A stretch of DNA of 46,180 nt from an uncultured Acidobacteriia bacterium (GTDB lineage: Bacteria > Acidobacteriota > Terriglobia > Bryobacterales > Bryobacteraceae). The position numbers and the translations under genes were made by a program. Positions 26,802-35,324 of the stretch are shown one piece after another. Positions within the stretch are counted from its first letter, which is position 1. Each line of letters opens with the position of its first letter. Below the pieces are notes generated by a model that saw only the letters and a list, made by a program, of their open reading frames with translations, searched no databases and was not told the origin of the DNA. The DNA is taken from the NCBI GenBank assembly GCA_903929755.1, contig CAIYVZ010000002.1, positions 1-46,180 on the forward strand, in the 5' to 3' direction.

Positions 26802-27697
26802 GGGGTAAACACATTCCTCCCCTGCGTGGCCGCGCTGGCGAGAACTTCGAGCGCAGTGTCGGTAATATCTCGGCTCGCCGCTTCCTTCTCGCCGGACGGA
26901 ACGGGTTGCCCGTACGCCACAAGCGCCAGTCGCAACCAAGCCCGCCCCTGGGCGGAACGGCACTCCGAATATTCCACGGCGGCGCGCTGCAGGGACCGTT
27001 CCAGGCCCTTACGTGGTACGCCGGTCAGGCCCAACAGGGCCACGCCGGTGGTCTCGGGATAAGACCCGGCCTCGTGACCCAACGCACGCGACGCTCCATG
27101 GTTCCAGCCTCCGTCCAGACATCGTCTGGCCACCAGAAAATCGCGGCCCAGCTGAATTCGTTCACCAACGCGCTGTCCCACATCGGCAGCCTGCAAAGCC
27201 AGGGTCTTTTCCAGCGCGCAAATCGCGATGCCCGTTGGCGCTACCCAAGCGGCCGTACCGGGGTACCAGGGCCAACCTTCAAAACCTTCGCGATCCCCAT
27301 TTCCCCCGCCCCAGAGCCATCGCTGGACCCGAAACCACACACCAGACTCCTTGCCGGACGTATCAAGCAGCCAGCGCACGCTAGGGGTTGACGGTTCTCC
27401 GGTGGCCTGCGTGAGCGCCAGCAACGCCAGCGCCGTGGCCCACGTCACGCTTTGGTCCACACGCGGGTTGGGTGGCCAGCCCCCATCGGGCCGCCGCGCG
27501 CGGCGCAACCACTCCACGCCGGCACGCACCGATAGCGCGTTCTCTTCCGGCCTGGTACTCACAGCCAGAAGCGCGAGCGCGGTGGGTTCGGTCCATGACG
27601 CAAGGCCATAGCCCCAGCCCCCGTCGGCCTGCTGCCGCGCGGCGATCGATGCAGCTCCCTGCCGGGCTTCCGGTATTCCCGATCCTCTCAAAAACAT
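26798..27697 (-). CDS. Squalene-cyclase/prenyltransferase-like alpha/alpha repeat protein
   Basis: About 299 residues built of helical-pair repeats with QW-like motifs: ARQQADGGWGYGLASW, RRARRPDGGWPPNPRVDQSV, RRCLDGGWNHGASRA. These repeats form alpha/alpha toroids, as in terpene cyclases, prenyltransferase beta subunits and complement-like proteins. The DXDD cyclase motif is not seen, so it is unlikely to be a cyclase. It has no signal peptide. The ATG at 27697 follows AAGGCGG at 7 bases; a GTG at 27715 is the alternative. It starts 28 bp after the small membrane protein gene and overlaps DUF362 by 4 bp, suggesting a shared task with the pilus or its neighbours. Confidence 0.82.
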   Translation of the reverse strand: MFLRGSGIPEARQGAASIAARQQADGGWGYGLASWTEPTALALLAVSTRPEENALSVRAGVEWLRRARRPDGGWPPNPRVDQSVTWATALALLALTQATGEPSTPSVRWLLDTSGKESGVWFRVQRWLWGGGNGDREGFEGWPWYPGTAAWVAPTGIAICALEKTLALQAADVGQRVGERIQLGRDFLVARRCLDGGWNHGASRALGHEAGSYPETTGVALLGLTGVPRKGLERSLQRAAVEYSECRSAQGRAWLRLALVAYGQPVPSGEKEAASRDITDTALEVLASAATQGRNVFTP

Positions 27698-27725
27698 TCG
27701 GTTTCCGCCTTGCACGTCTGCCGGA

Positions 27726-27833
27726 CTATAGCTTATTTCGCTTATTCCTGCGGGCCAGATAGGCTACCAAAAGCACGCCCGCAATCGCCCAAAGCATGAT
27801 CAGTGTGTTCGAACTCATCGTAAAATTACTCAT
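27726..27833 (-). CDS. Small single-pass membrane protein (35 aa)
   Basis: Too short for ordinary gene callers. The ATG at 27833 is preceded by GGAG at 6 bases, a good ribosome site; an ATG at 27845 would add four residues. The protein is MSNFTMSSN, then the hydrophobic helix TLIMLWAIAGVLLVAYLA, then a basic tail RRNKRNKL. This predicts an N-out, C-in single-span inner-membrane peptide. It lies 21 bp after tadC and 28 bp before the alpha/alpha repeat gene on the same strand. No homologue is recognised. It could be a Tad accessory factor or a membrane anchor for the downstream proteins. Confidence 0.6.
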   Translation of the reverse strand: MSNFTMSSNTLIMLWAIAGVLLVAYLARRNKRNKL

Positions 27834-27854
27834 TTGGAACTCCATTTCCGCCAC

Positions 27855-28778
27855 CTATTTAGCATTCTGCAGAGTCGGCAGCAGCACTCTTACAACCTGA
27901 ATCAATCCCGGACCGGCTACTACCAGAGCCATCGACGGAAGGATTAAAAAGCAAATCGGAAAAACCAGCTTCACTCCCAGCTTTCCGGCGCGCTCTTCAG
28001 CAGCCAGCCTGCGGGTCACGCGCATGAAATCGGCATGCGTACGCAACGCGTCCCCGATACTGGTTCCAAAGCGGTCCGTCTGAGCCAGCACGGCCACCAG
28101 TTTTCTCACTTCCGGCTCACCTGTTCGTTCCGCAAGATGATGCAGCGCTTCAATGCGGGGCTTCCCGGCACGCATCTCCAGCGAGACCAGGGAGAATTCA
28201 TCGGTTACATCTTTGTGTGCGCTGCGAAGTTCCCTGGTCACGCTGACAAACGCCTGATCCAGCCCCACACCGGATTCAACCGCGATCACCATCAGATCCA
28301 GGGCGTCGGGCAACCCGATTCTCAGCCTTCGCCGCCTGGTTGAGACCATGTGCTCGAGGACGAGATGGGGCCCGCCGTACCCCACCACTCCGGCTGCAAC
28401 GTAAAGCACAATTCTGACAGTAGTTTGCGCACTTATAAGTGGAACCACGAAGAGCGCGGCAACCAGCGCCACCGCGCATACCATCACTTTGATTCCGTAG
28501 TAAAAAGTTACGGCTTTCTCCGACCGGAATCCAACAGTTGTGAGGTAGCGGCGAGCGAGCGTCGCGGCCTCCTTCGAGACAGGCACCGCCCCGCCAATCC
28601 GTTCGATAACGCGGGCGGCAACCCGGGTCCGGCCCGATGCCGCGTCGGGCGGGCGCGAAGCGCTCTCCGCGCTGAGTTGCTCAAAGAACCGTGCGGGACG
28701 GACATATGCTCGGTAACCGTAAAGTACGATGACCGTGCCGAGAATGAAGAACAGCACAATGGAAATTAGCGCAGCCAT
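27855..28778 (-). CDS. tadC: Tad pilus inner-membrane platform protein TadC
   Basis: Type II secretion F-domain protein. TM segments lie at the N-terminus, near residues 95-135 and at the C-terminus. The cytoplasmic F domain has LPDALDLMVIAVESGVGLDQ, LVSLEMRAGKPRIEALHHLA and LVAVLAQTDRFGTSIGDALR, the TadC-type signature. With TadB it forms the platform that couples the TadA ATPase to pilus assembly. Its 307 residues are normal. It starts 4 bp after the tadB stop. Confidence 0.93.
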   Translation of the reverse strand: MAALISIVLFFILGTVIVLYGYRAYVRPARFFEQLSAESASRPPDAASGRTRVAARVIERIGGAVPVSKEAATLARRYLTTVGFRSEKAVTFYYGIKVMVCAVALVAALFVVPLISAQTTVRIVLYVAAGVVGYGGPHLVLEHMVSTRRRRLRIGLPDALDLMVIAVESGVGLDQAFVSVTRELRSAHKDVTDEFSLVSLEMRAGKPRIEALHHLAERTGEPEVRKLVAVLAQTDRFGTSIGDALRTHADFMRVTRRLAAEERAGKLGVKLVFPICFLILPSMALVVAGPGLIQVVRVLLPTLQNAK

Positions 28779-28782
28779 GGCC

Positions 28783-29745
28783 TTATACCTCGAAATCCAC
28801 GATCCGCCGTATCACGAAATAACCAATGATTTGACCCGCTGCCGCCCCCATGATCAGGTACTTGCCGAGGGGGTCTCTCTGCAGTATCTGTAAATACTGC
28901 GGTGATGTCACCATCAGAAACATGGTGACGCCTGCGGGCATGGCCATCAGTACAACTGAAGTCATCCGCCCGTGAGCGCTGGTGGCTCGTATTTTGCCGC
29001 GCAGAGCGAAGCGCTCGCGAATAACACCGGCCAGCTTGAGTAGTACTTCGCTGAGATCTCCGCCGGTCTGCCGCTGCAGTGTCACTGCGGCGGCGAAGAA
29101 CTGCAGGTCCACCAGCGGCACGCGCGCGATAAGTGCCTCCAGCACACCCGGCAAAGGAGCCCCCAGGCTGTGTTCCATACAAAGTGTCCTGAACTCCTGA
29201 CCCAGCGGGTCCGGCGATTCATCCGCCATAATTCTCAGGCTGATGGTGAAAGCGTGACCGGCGCGCATGGCGCGGGCCAGGAAATCCAGCGCGTCGGGCA
29301 GTTGCTGCTCAAAGTCGCGCAGCCGCTTGCGGCGTTTCGAGACAATAACAACAAGTGGCACCAGCCCTGCGGCCAGAGCCAGCGCTGCGCTGCTGGACGC
29401 CGTGAAAAACAATACATGAAGGCGCGTCCCCAGAACCGCACCGCACACCGCGCAGATCCCCATGGCCAAAAGCACAGCCTTTGGGCTCCACGTGAGCCCC
29501 GCCTGCCGGATCCGCAGTTGCAGCGTTCGGTTGAAATTGAAGCGCTCCAGAATTCCCTCCAGCGGATGTCTCCCCGGTGCCAGGAGAATGGGAGTCAGTG
29601 GCCGGACAGCGGGCGAGTTGACCTCCCGAAGCGCCTCCTTCATGGCAGCCTTCCGCCGGGCCGACAGATAACGATTCATCAGCAGCAGAGAGGTAAGCAC
29701 CAGCCCGAATACGGGAACGAAGGTGAGAAAAAAGATGGATGGCAT
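28783..29745 (-). CDS. tadB: Tad pilus inner-membrane platform protein TadB
   Basis: Type II secretion F-domain protein paired with TadC. An N-terminal TM (IFFLTFVPVFGLVLTSLLLM) and a central hydrophobic pair precede the F domain, which has QQLPDALDFLARAMRAGHAF, LVDLQFFAAAVTLQRQTGGD and LSEVLLKLAGVIRERFALRG. Two C-terminal TM helices follow. Its 320 residues are typical. It lies 10 bp downstream of the tadA ATPase gene and 4 bp upstream of tadC, all translationally close. Confidence 0.93.
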   Translation of the reverse strand: MPSIFFLTFVPVFGLVLTSLLLMNRYLSARRKAAMKEALREVNSPAVRPLTPILLAPGRHPLEGILERFNFNRTLQLRIRQAGLTWSPKAVLLAMGICAVCGAVLGTRLHVLFFTASSSAALALAAGLVPLVVIVSKRRKRLRDFEQQLPDALDFLARAMRAGHAFTISLRIMADESPDPLGQEFRTLCMEHSLGAPLPGVLEALIARVPLVDLQFFAAAVTLQRQTGGDLSEVLLKLAGVIRERFALRGKIRATSAHGRMTSVVLMAMPAGVTMFLMVTSPQYLQILQRDPLGKYLIMGAAAGQIIGYFVIRRIVDFEV

Positions 29746-29755
29746 AGTTCTCTCC

Positions 29756-31111
29756 CTAGGAAATGTCCACCGTAGTCTCGAATGTGGACGCCGGTAAACT
29801 CAGCCCCGCCGCAGTAATTCGCTCGTAAAACAGAGGCCTGATTCCGCAGGGCGAAAAACGCCCTTTTACTTTCCCTGTGGAGGTCAGCCCGGTTCGCTCA
29901 AACTTAAAAATGTCCTGCGTCGTGACCGTGTCTCCTTCAACGCCCACGCATTCCGTAATTCGTGTCACGCGACGCGAACCGTCACTCAGCCTGGCCACGT
30001 GGACGAAGAGATTTACAGCCGAGGCAATCTGCTGGCGAATGGCGCGGAAGCCGATGTTTGAGTTCGCCATGCCGACCATTACCTCCAGCCGCCCAATGGC
30101 GTCCCTCGGGCTGTTCGCGTGAATCGTGGTCAGCGATCCGTCATGGCCCGTATTCATGGCCTGCAGCATGTCGATGGCTTCCTCGCCGCGCACCTCACCC
30201 ACCACGATCCGGTCGGGTCTCATACGCAGCGCATTAATCACCAGTTGGCGGATTCCCACCCCGCCCTTGCCTTCGATGTTTGGCATGCGCGCTTCCATCC
30301 GGGCCACGTGTACCTGACGAAGCCGAAGTTCGGCGGTGTCTTCGATGGTGACGATTCGCTCCGTCTCCGGAATGAATTCGCTCAGGACATTGAGAAGCGT
30401 CGTTTTCCCAGCTCCCGTACCGCCGGAAATAAGGATATTCAGCCGTGCCAGTACCGCAGCCTCCAGAAGATCAAACATCTCTTTGGTCATCGTGAAATTC
30501 TGAATCAGATCAACGGGTTTGAGCGGACTCAGGCCGAAGCGGCGAATGGAAAGCAGCGGCCCGTCCACCGCCACCGGCGGGATCACTGCGTTCAGTCTGG
30601 AGCCGTCGGGCAATCGCGCATCTACCATCGGCGACGATTCATCGATGCGGCGCCCCACCCGCGAGACCATTTTTTCAATGATGCGAAGTAAGTGCGCATC
30701 GTCCCGGAACTGCACCGGAGCCGCGGTCAGTTTACCCGCCCGTTCCACGTACACCAGCCGCGGTGTGGTTACCAGAATGTCGCTGATGGTGGCATCCTGG
30801 AGGAGTGCCTCGAGCGGGCCAAGGCCGAAGACCTCGGCCATTACCTCTTCCACCATTCGGCTTTTTTCCGTAGCGGTCAGGGGTTGCCGTTCTTCGTCGA
30901 TCAACCGCAGGATCGCATCGCGAATTTCGGCCTGCTCCCGGTCCGGTGCCAGGGAAGAGAGGGCTTCCAGATTCACCCTCTCGATCAGCCGCCGGTGCAG
31001 GGTGAATTTGAGATCCTGATACTCCTCGCTTTCCAGTCGCGGCGTAAAGAGCCGACTAATCCAGCCTTCGTCCCGGGCTGCGTCGGGGTTTGATTTCAGT
31101 GCAGGAAACAT
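29756..31111 (-). CDS. tadA: Tad pilus assembly ATPase (TadA/CpaF)
   Basis: Type IV secretion/pilus motor ATPase of the VirB11/CpaF family. The N-terminal domain has [19 protein letters not shown] and [19 protein letters not shown]. Walker A is [19 protein letters not shown], with the Asp box [14 protein letters not shown], Walker B-like [20 protein letters not shown] and the His box [13 protein letters not shown]. Its 451 residues are normal. It acts at the cytoplasmic face, powering Flp polymerisation with TadB/TadC. Its ATG overlaps the tadZ stop by one base (TAATG). Confidence 0.96.
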   Translation of the reverse strand: MFPALKSNPDAARDEGWISRLFTPRLESEEYQDLKFTLHRRLIERVNLEALSSLAPDREQAEIRDAILRLIDEERQPLTATEKSRMVEEVMAEVFGLGPLEALLQDATISDILVTTPRLVYVERAGKLTAAPVQFRDDAHLLRIIEKMVSRVGRRIDESSPMVDARLPDGSRLNAVIPPVAVDGPLLSIRRFGLSPLKPVDLIQNFTMTKEMFDLLEAAVLARLNILISGGTGAGKTTLLNVLSEFIPETERIVTIEDTAELRLRQVHVARMEARMPNIEGKGGVGIRQLVINALRMRPDRIVVGEVRGEEAIDMLQAMNTGHDGSLTTIHANSPRDAIGRLEVMVGMANSNIGFRAIRQQIASAVNLFVHVARLSDGSRRVTRITECVGVEGDTVTTQDIFKFERTGLTSTGKVKGRFSPCGIRPLFYERITAAGLSLPASTFETTVDIS

Positions 31112-32265
31112 TATGCCCTCGCAAACAATCTGAATTTCCTGTGTTCTTTCTCCGGCTGGCCCGTTAACCGGGAGGCGACCGCCGCAATCTGCTCGCCCAG
31201 CAGCGTCCCCGGTGAAACCAAACCGTTCTGGCAGTAAGCGTCCGAAATTCCCTCCGCGTCCTGCGGAATAGTGGCAAAGATCGGGAATTCGATCATGGTT
31301 TCCAGTTCCGAAACACTCACCTCCGGATGTCTGGGCATGAAGTTTACGATGAGCCTCAGGCGCTCGGCTGCGCAGCCGCCATTCAGTAAAGTCCGTATCG
31401 TCTGCCGCGCACGGTGCAGCGCCGGGATCTCCAGGGTGGTGACAAGGCAGGTCTCATCGATATCGGACATGGCGCCAAGGTTGAACCGCGTTACGCCCCG
31501 GCCAAGGTCCACCACCGTAAAGTCGTACTCCGAGCGCACGAAGTGGAAGAACTTCCCCGATTGACGAGGGTCCATCTCTGGCAGGAAGGGTTTTTCGGGC
31601 GCATTCAGAACGCTGATGCCGCTTGGCCCGGATGCGGCAAACGCCTGCCACATGCTGTGGTCCAGACGCTCCGCGTTCTGCAGCGCATCCACCACGCTGT
31701 ATTGCGAGGCCGCCTTGAGAAGGAAAGCGATAATACCCAGATCCGGATCGAAATCCGCCAGCAGCACCGATTTCTCGTACGAACGCCGCAATTCCGCCGC
31801 GACGTGGCACGCGATGGTGGTTGCGCCGCAGCCACCCTTCACCGAGAGAAAGCCCAGCGTTTTCCCCGCTGGCTCCGAATGGCTTCCGTTGGGGTCCTGC
31901 AGCAAACGTTTCAGCGATTTTCCGGTAGTGGCGTCGAACGGAGGATAGATGAATTCCGCAGCCCCCGCGCGCATGGCTCCCAGAATCGCTTCCGGGTCCG
32001 GATTGGCATGAATCACCACCACGGTGGGTGTGCCCGGAGCCGCACGCAGGGATTCGATAACCCGGGGTGGCGAGCCCCACATCCTGGGGATTTCGACAAA
32101 TACCATTTCCGGGCGCAGCCGCCCCATCTGTTCCACAAACGCATGCGCATCGCTGCCCGGCGACTGTTCGAAGACGATTTCGAGGCCCTGGTCCTGTGCC
32201 GCATGCCGAATTGCATTTCCCGCGTCTTCCGTATCCACGGCAATAGCTATGTTGGTTTTTCCCAT
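31111..32265 (-). CDS. tadZ: Tad polar-localisation ATPase-like protein (TadZ/CpaE)
   Basis: An N-terminal degenerate receiver domain (about residues 1-120, including MVFVEIPRMWG, AAPGTPTVVVIHANPDPEAI and GAAEFIYPPF) is followed by a ParA/MinD-like domain. The deviant Walker A is SVKGGCGATTIACHVA at about residue 140, then VLLADFDPDLGIIAFLL and YDFTVVDLGRGVTRFN. TadZ/CpaE positions the Tad machine at the cell pole or other focus. The receiver phospho-Asp position is not clearly conserved. Its 384 residues are normal. It is 12 bp downstream of cpaC and overlaps tadA by one base. Confidence 0.92.
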   Translation of the reverse strand: MGKTNIAIAVDTEDAGNAIRHAAQDQGLEIVFEQSPGSDAHAFVEQMGRLRPEMVFVEIPRMWGSPPRVIESLRAAPGTPTVVVIHANPDPEAILGAMRAGAAEFIYPPFDATTGKSLKRLLQDPNGSHSEPAGKTLGFLSVKGGCGATTIACHVAAELRRSYEKSVLLADFDPDLGIIAFLLKAASQYSVVDALQNAERLDHSMWQAFAASGPSGISVLNAPEKPFLPEMDPRQSGKFFHFVRSEYDFTVVDLGRGVTRFNLGAMSDIDETCLVTTLEIPALHRARQTIRTLLNGGCAAERLRLIVNFMPRHPEVSVSELETMIEFPIFATIPQDAEGISDAYCQNGLVSPGTLLGEQIAAVASRLTGQPEKEHRKFRLFARA

Positions 32266-32277
32266 GGTTGCCCGTCT

Positions 32278-33867
32278 CTATCTCGCGCCCGGATCGCCGC
32301 TACCCGCCGTGGGGGGAGCAGGCTGAGCGCCTCCAGTGGAAGCCGGCGCACTGATAGGCGTCGGCCGAAATTCCATCAGCGGAGCGGCTTGCGCAGCGGG
32401 CCGCGCAGTCTCTCGCTCTCTTCTCTGTATTTCGATCAACTGCTCCACCGGAATCGGCGCCAGCCGCACACCTGTTCCCGGGCCCGTGATGGCCACACCA
32501 GGAGTACGCGGGGCCGCTGACGACGTGTCCTTCAGGAACTCTTTTGGCATGTTTACACCGGGCAAGGGCGTACCCGCCGGAATCGGTTGCACAATCTCCG
32601 GTGTCACCAGCACAATCAACTCCGTATTGTTCTTACTGGTACTCCGCGACTGGAATATCTTTCCCAGCCACGGAATGTCTGCCAGCCCGGGTATCTTCGT
32701 CATAATCTCCGTCAGTCGGTTATCCAGCAGACCGCCGATGGCGAAGCTCTGGCCAGCTTCCAGTTCGATCTCACTCTGCACGCGTCTGGTGGTGAGACCG
32801 GGAATCGTGAACCCCTGGAACGTCAGGCCATTGGCATAGTCCAGAGCACTTACTTCCGGCGTAACCTGTAGCCGAATGGTGCCGCGCGGCGTCAGCAGAG
32901 GGCGAAATCCCAGCCGAATGCCAAACTCGCGGAACTGGATGGTAACGGACCCCAGGCCCGCGCCTCCGCCCTGCAGCGTTGGATAGGGAAACTCTCCGCC
33001 AGCCAGAAAACTGGCGCTTTTTCCGTTGATCGCCAGAACATTTGGCTCCGCAAGAACCTGCACCAGGTTACGCGACTGCAAATCCCGAATCGTGGCGCCG
33101 ATGTTCAGGTCGGGCCGAAATACAAAGATGTTCAGGGCGTCCTGCAACGTAAAGGTATTCTGCCCCGGGCTGCCCGAAGGCGCGTTGATGGTCCCGGGAT
33201 TCGGCTGCCCAAACTGTTGAGTGGAGATGCGGCCCGGAGTATTACCCGCCCCTGTACTCAGGAAGTTCACGCCAAACTGAGTGCTCACCGAGCGATCAAC
33301 CGTGGCGAACTTGACGCGCAACAGAATCTGCGGCTCCATGTCCGGTACTTCCACGCGCAATAAATTCACGGGCTTACCAAGTACGGAGGCAATCGCGGCT
33401 GCCCGGTCGGCACTCGCCAGGTTCTTTGCCACGCCCCGAAGAAACGGGACGCCGTTTTCCATCTCGATCTGAATGTTCTGGCCAGCCAGTTCGTCGCTCA
33501 ATTCCCGCTGTACACCCAGGTAGCCAGTGTCGTCCGGGCGCACGTGCAGCAGGTACATGGTCCGCCTCCCGCCTTGTTGCCACACAATCAGACTCGTGTT
33601 CCCCGGGGCCTTCCCGTTTACGACAATCTCCAGAGGGCTGATCACCACCGCATCCGCCACCTTCCCGTTCGCCACCGACACGCGGTCAATCGGCGTCTGG
33701 CTTTCAATCACCGCCGACCTGTCCACCGTTACATTGACATCCTCTGCGGATGCCGCCTGAACCTGCGGAGACGCCTGAACCTGCGGAGACGCCTGCGTTT
33801 GTCCGGTCAACGGAGAACCGAGACAGGTAATGAACACGATGACCGTGAAAATTAAAGGGGATGACAT
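32278..33867 (-). CDS. cpaC: Tad outer-membrane secretin (CpaC/RcpA)
   Basis: Outer-membrane channel for the Flp pilus. A signal peptide (SPLIFTVIVFITCLGSPLTG) is followed by a Gln/Pro repeat segment (two ASPQVQ units). The pilus-secretin N-terminal domain has VSVANGKVADAVVISPLEIV and NTSLIVWQQGG. The secretin domain has VLAEPNVLAINGKSASFLAG, FREFGIRLGFRPLLTPRGTI and SFAIGGLLDNRLTEIMTKIP, ending in the conserved VLVTPEIV. A Pro/Ala-rich C-terminal tail follows. Its 529 residues are typical. The ATG overlaps the cpaB stop by one base. Confidence 0.95.
   Translation of the reverse strand: MSSPLIFTVIVFITCLGSPLTGQTQASPQVQASPQVQAASAEDVNVTVDRSAVIESQTPIDRVSVANGKVADAVVISPLEIVVNGKAPGNTSLIVWQQGGRRTMYLLHVRPDDTGYLGVQRELSDELAGQNIQIEMENGVPFLRGVAKNLASADRAAAIASVLGKPVNLLRVEVPDMEPQILLRVKFATVDRSVSTQFGVNFLSTGAGNTPGRISTQQFGQPNPGTINAPSGSPGQNTFTLQDALNIFVFRPDLNIGATIRDLQSRNLVQVLAEPNVLAINGKSASFLAGGEFPYPTLQGGGAGLGSVTIQFREFGIRLGFRPLLTPRGTIRLQVTPEVSALDYANGLTFQGFTIPGLTTRRVQSEIELEAGQSFAIGGLLDNRLTEIMTKIPGLADIPWLGKIFQSRSTSKNNTELIVLVTPEIVQPIPAGTPLPGVNMPKEFLKDTSSAAPRTPGVAITGPGTGVRLAPIPVEQLIEIQRRERETARPAAQAAPLMEFRPTPISAPASTGGAQPAPPTAGSGDPGAR
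33755..33790. repeat. 18-bp tandem repeat inside cpaC
   Basis: Two perfect copies of an 18-bp unit (33755-33772 and 33773-33790) encode the doubled ASPQVQ hexapeptide just after the secretin signal peptide. The unit is a multiple of three, so copy changes keep the frame and only alter linker length. Confidence 0.85.
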
Positions 33868-34784
33868 TATTTCCTCTCCAGTGGTTCACTGAAGCGCGCC
33901 TGCGTGCGGTCATTACCATGGAGAACTTCCACCACACGGGAGCGTTCAACGAGCGGCTGTGCCACGGGGACAGGCGGCGCGGCTGCGGCTGTGGCGGCCC
34001 GAGGCTTTGGCTTCGGTGCCGGCGGGAGGTTCTGCGCGGGGGGGGGAGCTACAGGTGGCGCGCTCCGCCCGTCTGAGAAAAGGGCTTCCAGCGCAACGCC
34101 TCTGGTGGCGGTCTTTGTTACATCAAGCGGGTTGCGCAGTACCAGCTGAATTTTGGCCTCACTGGAGGCAAGACTGAGCAACTCAGCCTGTTCCGGCGTC
34201 ACCAGGAGGTTAATCACCGGCACAATTACGGGCTTTCCCTCCGAGTCCCTCTGCATGTTCTGCCCGGCCGACAGCACCGCAATATTTTGAAGGACTGTCC
34301 TCGAAACTTTGGTGGATACCGCGGCCCCGTTCATGGACGGCGGTGTGCCCGACGCCAGAACATCAACCTTCATCCCGGGAACCACAAAACCGGACACACC
34401 CGCTATGTCGTCAACGCGTACCGCGGCGGCGCGCATGCCGTGTGGAATGGTGGCCGCCAGGCCTCCTCCGGCCCCACGCGGGGCAAGGCGAGTCTCCACC
34501 ATCGGGTCGCCCTCGTATACCTCCTGAAGGACACCACGACCCACTACCTGATCCGCGCTTCGCAAAGCGCGCTTAGGCGTATACCCCCGCCATTCCACAC
34601 TCTTGATATCCGATGCCGAGAGGAGCGTTCCTACCGGAAGATCCCTGCTCGCCACCAGAAGCTGCGACGAACCGGACTGAGGGCCAACACCCAGCTTCGC
34701 CGAGATAATTCGGTAGACGACCGTACTGGCCAGGACCGAAACAATCAGTGCGAAGATGATAACAATTCCCAGCCGTCTGTTCAT
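33867..34784 (-). CDS. cpaB: Flp pilus assembly protein CpaB/RcpC
   Basis: One N-terminal TM (LGIVIIFALIVSVLASTVVY) is followed by a SAF-like domain with LLVASRDLPVGTLLSASDIK and VVGRGVLQEVYEGDPMVETR. The RcpC/CpaB domain follows, with GFVVPGMKVDVLASG and LLVTPEQAELLSLASSEAKI. The C-terminal tail (about residues 245-290) is Pro/Ala-rich. It is thought to work with the secretin in the periplasm. Its 305 residues are normal. It is the first assembly gene after the two pilin genes, separated from them by 139 bp that contain a strong hairpin. Confidence 0.93.
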   Translation of the reverse strand: MNRRLGIVIIFALIVSVLASTVVYRIISAKLGVGPQSGSSQLLVASRDLPVGTLLSASDIKSVEWRGYTPKRALRSADQVVGRGVLQEVYEGDPMVETRLAPRGAGGGLAATIPHGMRAAAVRVDDIAGVSGFVVPGMKVDVLASGTPPSMNGAAVSTKVSRTVLQNIAVLSAGQNMQRDSEGKPVIVPVINLLVTPEQAELLSLASSEAKIQLVLRNPLDVTKTATRGVALEALFSDGRSAPPVAPPPAQNLPPAPKPKPRAATAAAAPPVPVAQPLVERSRVVEVLHGNDRTQARFSEPLERK

Positions 34785-34864
34785 GGTTTTTCCCGGATGT
34801 AATCCGGCCTCTTATCCGCACTTCTTCAGAAACATCCGCCCGCGGGCAAAAGGAGTTTGCTACG

Positions 34865-34906
34865 ACCAGGACGGGTTGCTCTGACCCGAAGAGCACCCGC
34901 CCTGGT
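34865..34906 (-). promoter_or_regulatory. Strong hairpin between flp genes and cpaB
   Basis: In the minus-strand transcript ACCAGGGCGGGTGCTCT pairs with AGAGCAACCCGTCCTGGT: about 17 pairs with one G-U and one bulged A, closed by a 7-base loop. The wobble pair works only in minus-strand RNA, which fits the operon direction. It starts 17 bp past the last flp stop and has no T tract. The likely role is to protect the 3' end of an abundant pilin mRNA, or to attenuate transcription, so that pilins exceed assembly proteins. Confidence 0.65.
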
Positions 34907-34923
34907 CTCCGGGCGCGGTATCG

Positions 34924-35094
34924 TCAGCTTCCCGACAGCTGCGTGTTGGTGTTGGTCCAGACGGTTGTTATGGAGCCAGCCAGAGTGCCCAGCGTGGCCA
35001 CGGCCGCAACCGCGAGAATAGAAAGCAGCAGAGCGTATTCAACAAGGTCCTGCCCCCCGTCATCTCTCCAGAATCGCGTGAGGTTTTTGTTCAT
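34924..35094 (-). CDS. flp: Flp-type pilin, copy 1 (56 aa)
   Basis: Major pilin subunit of the Tad pilus. The short basic leader MNKNLTRFWRDDGG ends at the prepilin-peptidase site before QDLVEYALL, with Glu at +5 and Tyr at +6 as in Flp pilins. A hydrophobic helix (ALLLSILAVAAVATLGTLA) and a short polar tail follow. The ribosome site GGGAG is 5 bases before the ATG at 35094. The first 25 mature residues are identical to those of the neighbouring copy. It lies 59 bp downstream of that copy. Confidence 0.93.
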   Translation of the reverse strand: MNKNLTRFWRDDGGQDLVEYALLLSILAVAAVATLGTLAGSITTVWTNTNTQLSGS

Positions 35095-35153
35095 GAAATC
35101 TCCCTTCGTATCGCTTTTCGGAATAATTGCCCATGCCCGTGTGGCAGCGCAAT

Positions 35154-35324
35154 CTAGCTGGGTGCGATCAAATTGTTGACGGCCGTAAACCGGCCCGAGA
35201 TCGTGGTCGCGAGCGTTCCCAGCGTTGCCACGGCAGCAACCGCCAGGATACTCAGCAGCAGCGCGTATTCGACCAGATCCTGGCCAGATTCGTCTTTAAC
35301 AAAGGTCACAAAAAAGCGTTTCAT
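35154..35324 (-). CDS. flp: Flp-type pilin, copy 2 (56 aa)
   Basis: Second Flp pilin, promoter-proximal. The leader MKRFFVTFVKDESG ends at the predicted cleavage site before QDLVEYALL. AAAGGAG lies 7 bases before the ATG at 35324, the strongest ribosome site in the locus, fitting a highly expressed structural subunit. The mature N-terminal helix is identical to copy 1 over 25 residues, although 14 of those codons differ synonymously. The tails differ (TTISGRFTAVNNLIAPS here). Its promoter must lie in the long gap upstream (35325-35918). Confidence 0.93.
   Translation of the reverse strand: MKRFFVTFVKDESGQDLVEYALLLSILAVAAVATLGTLATTISGRFTAVNNLIAPS

Noticed and set aside
26802-26963. Longer N-terminus for the DUF362 protein
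   Set aside because: The extra residues are Arg-rich readthrough of the overlapping upstream gene. The Tat/lipobox signal begins at 26801.
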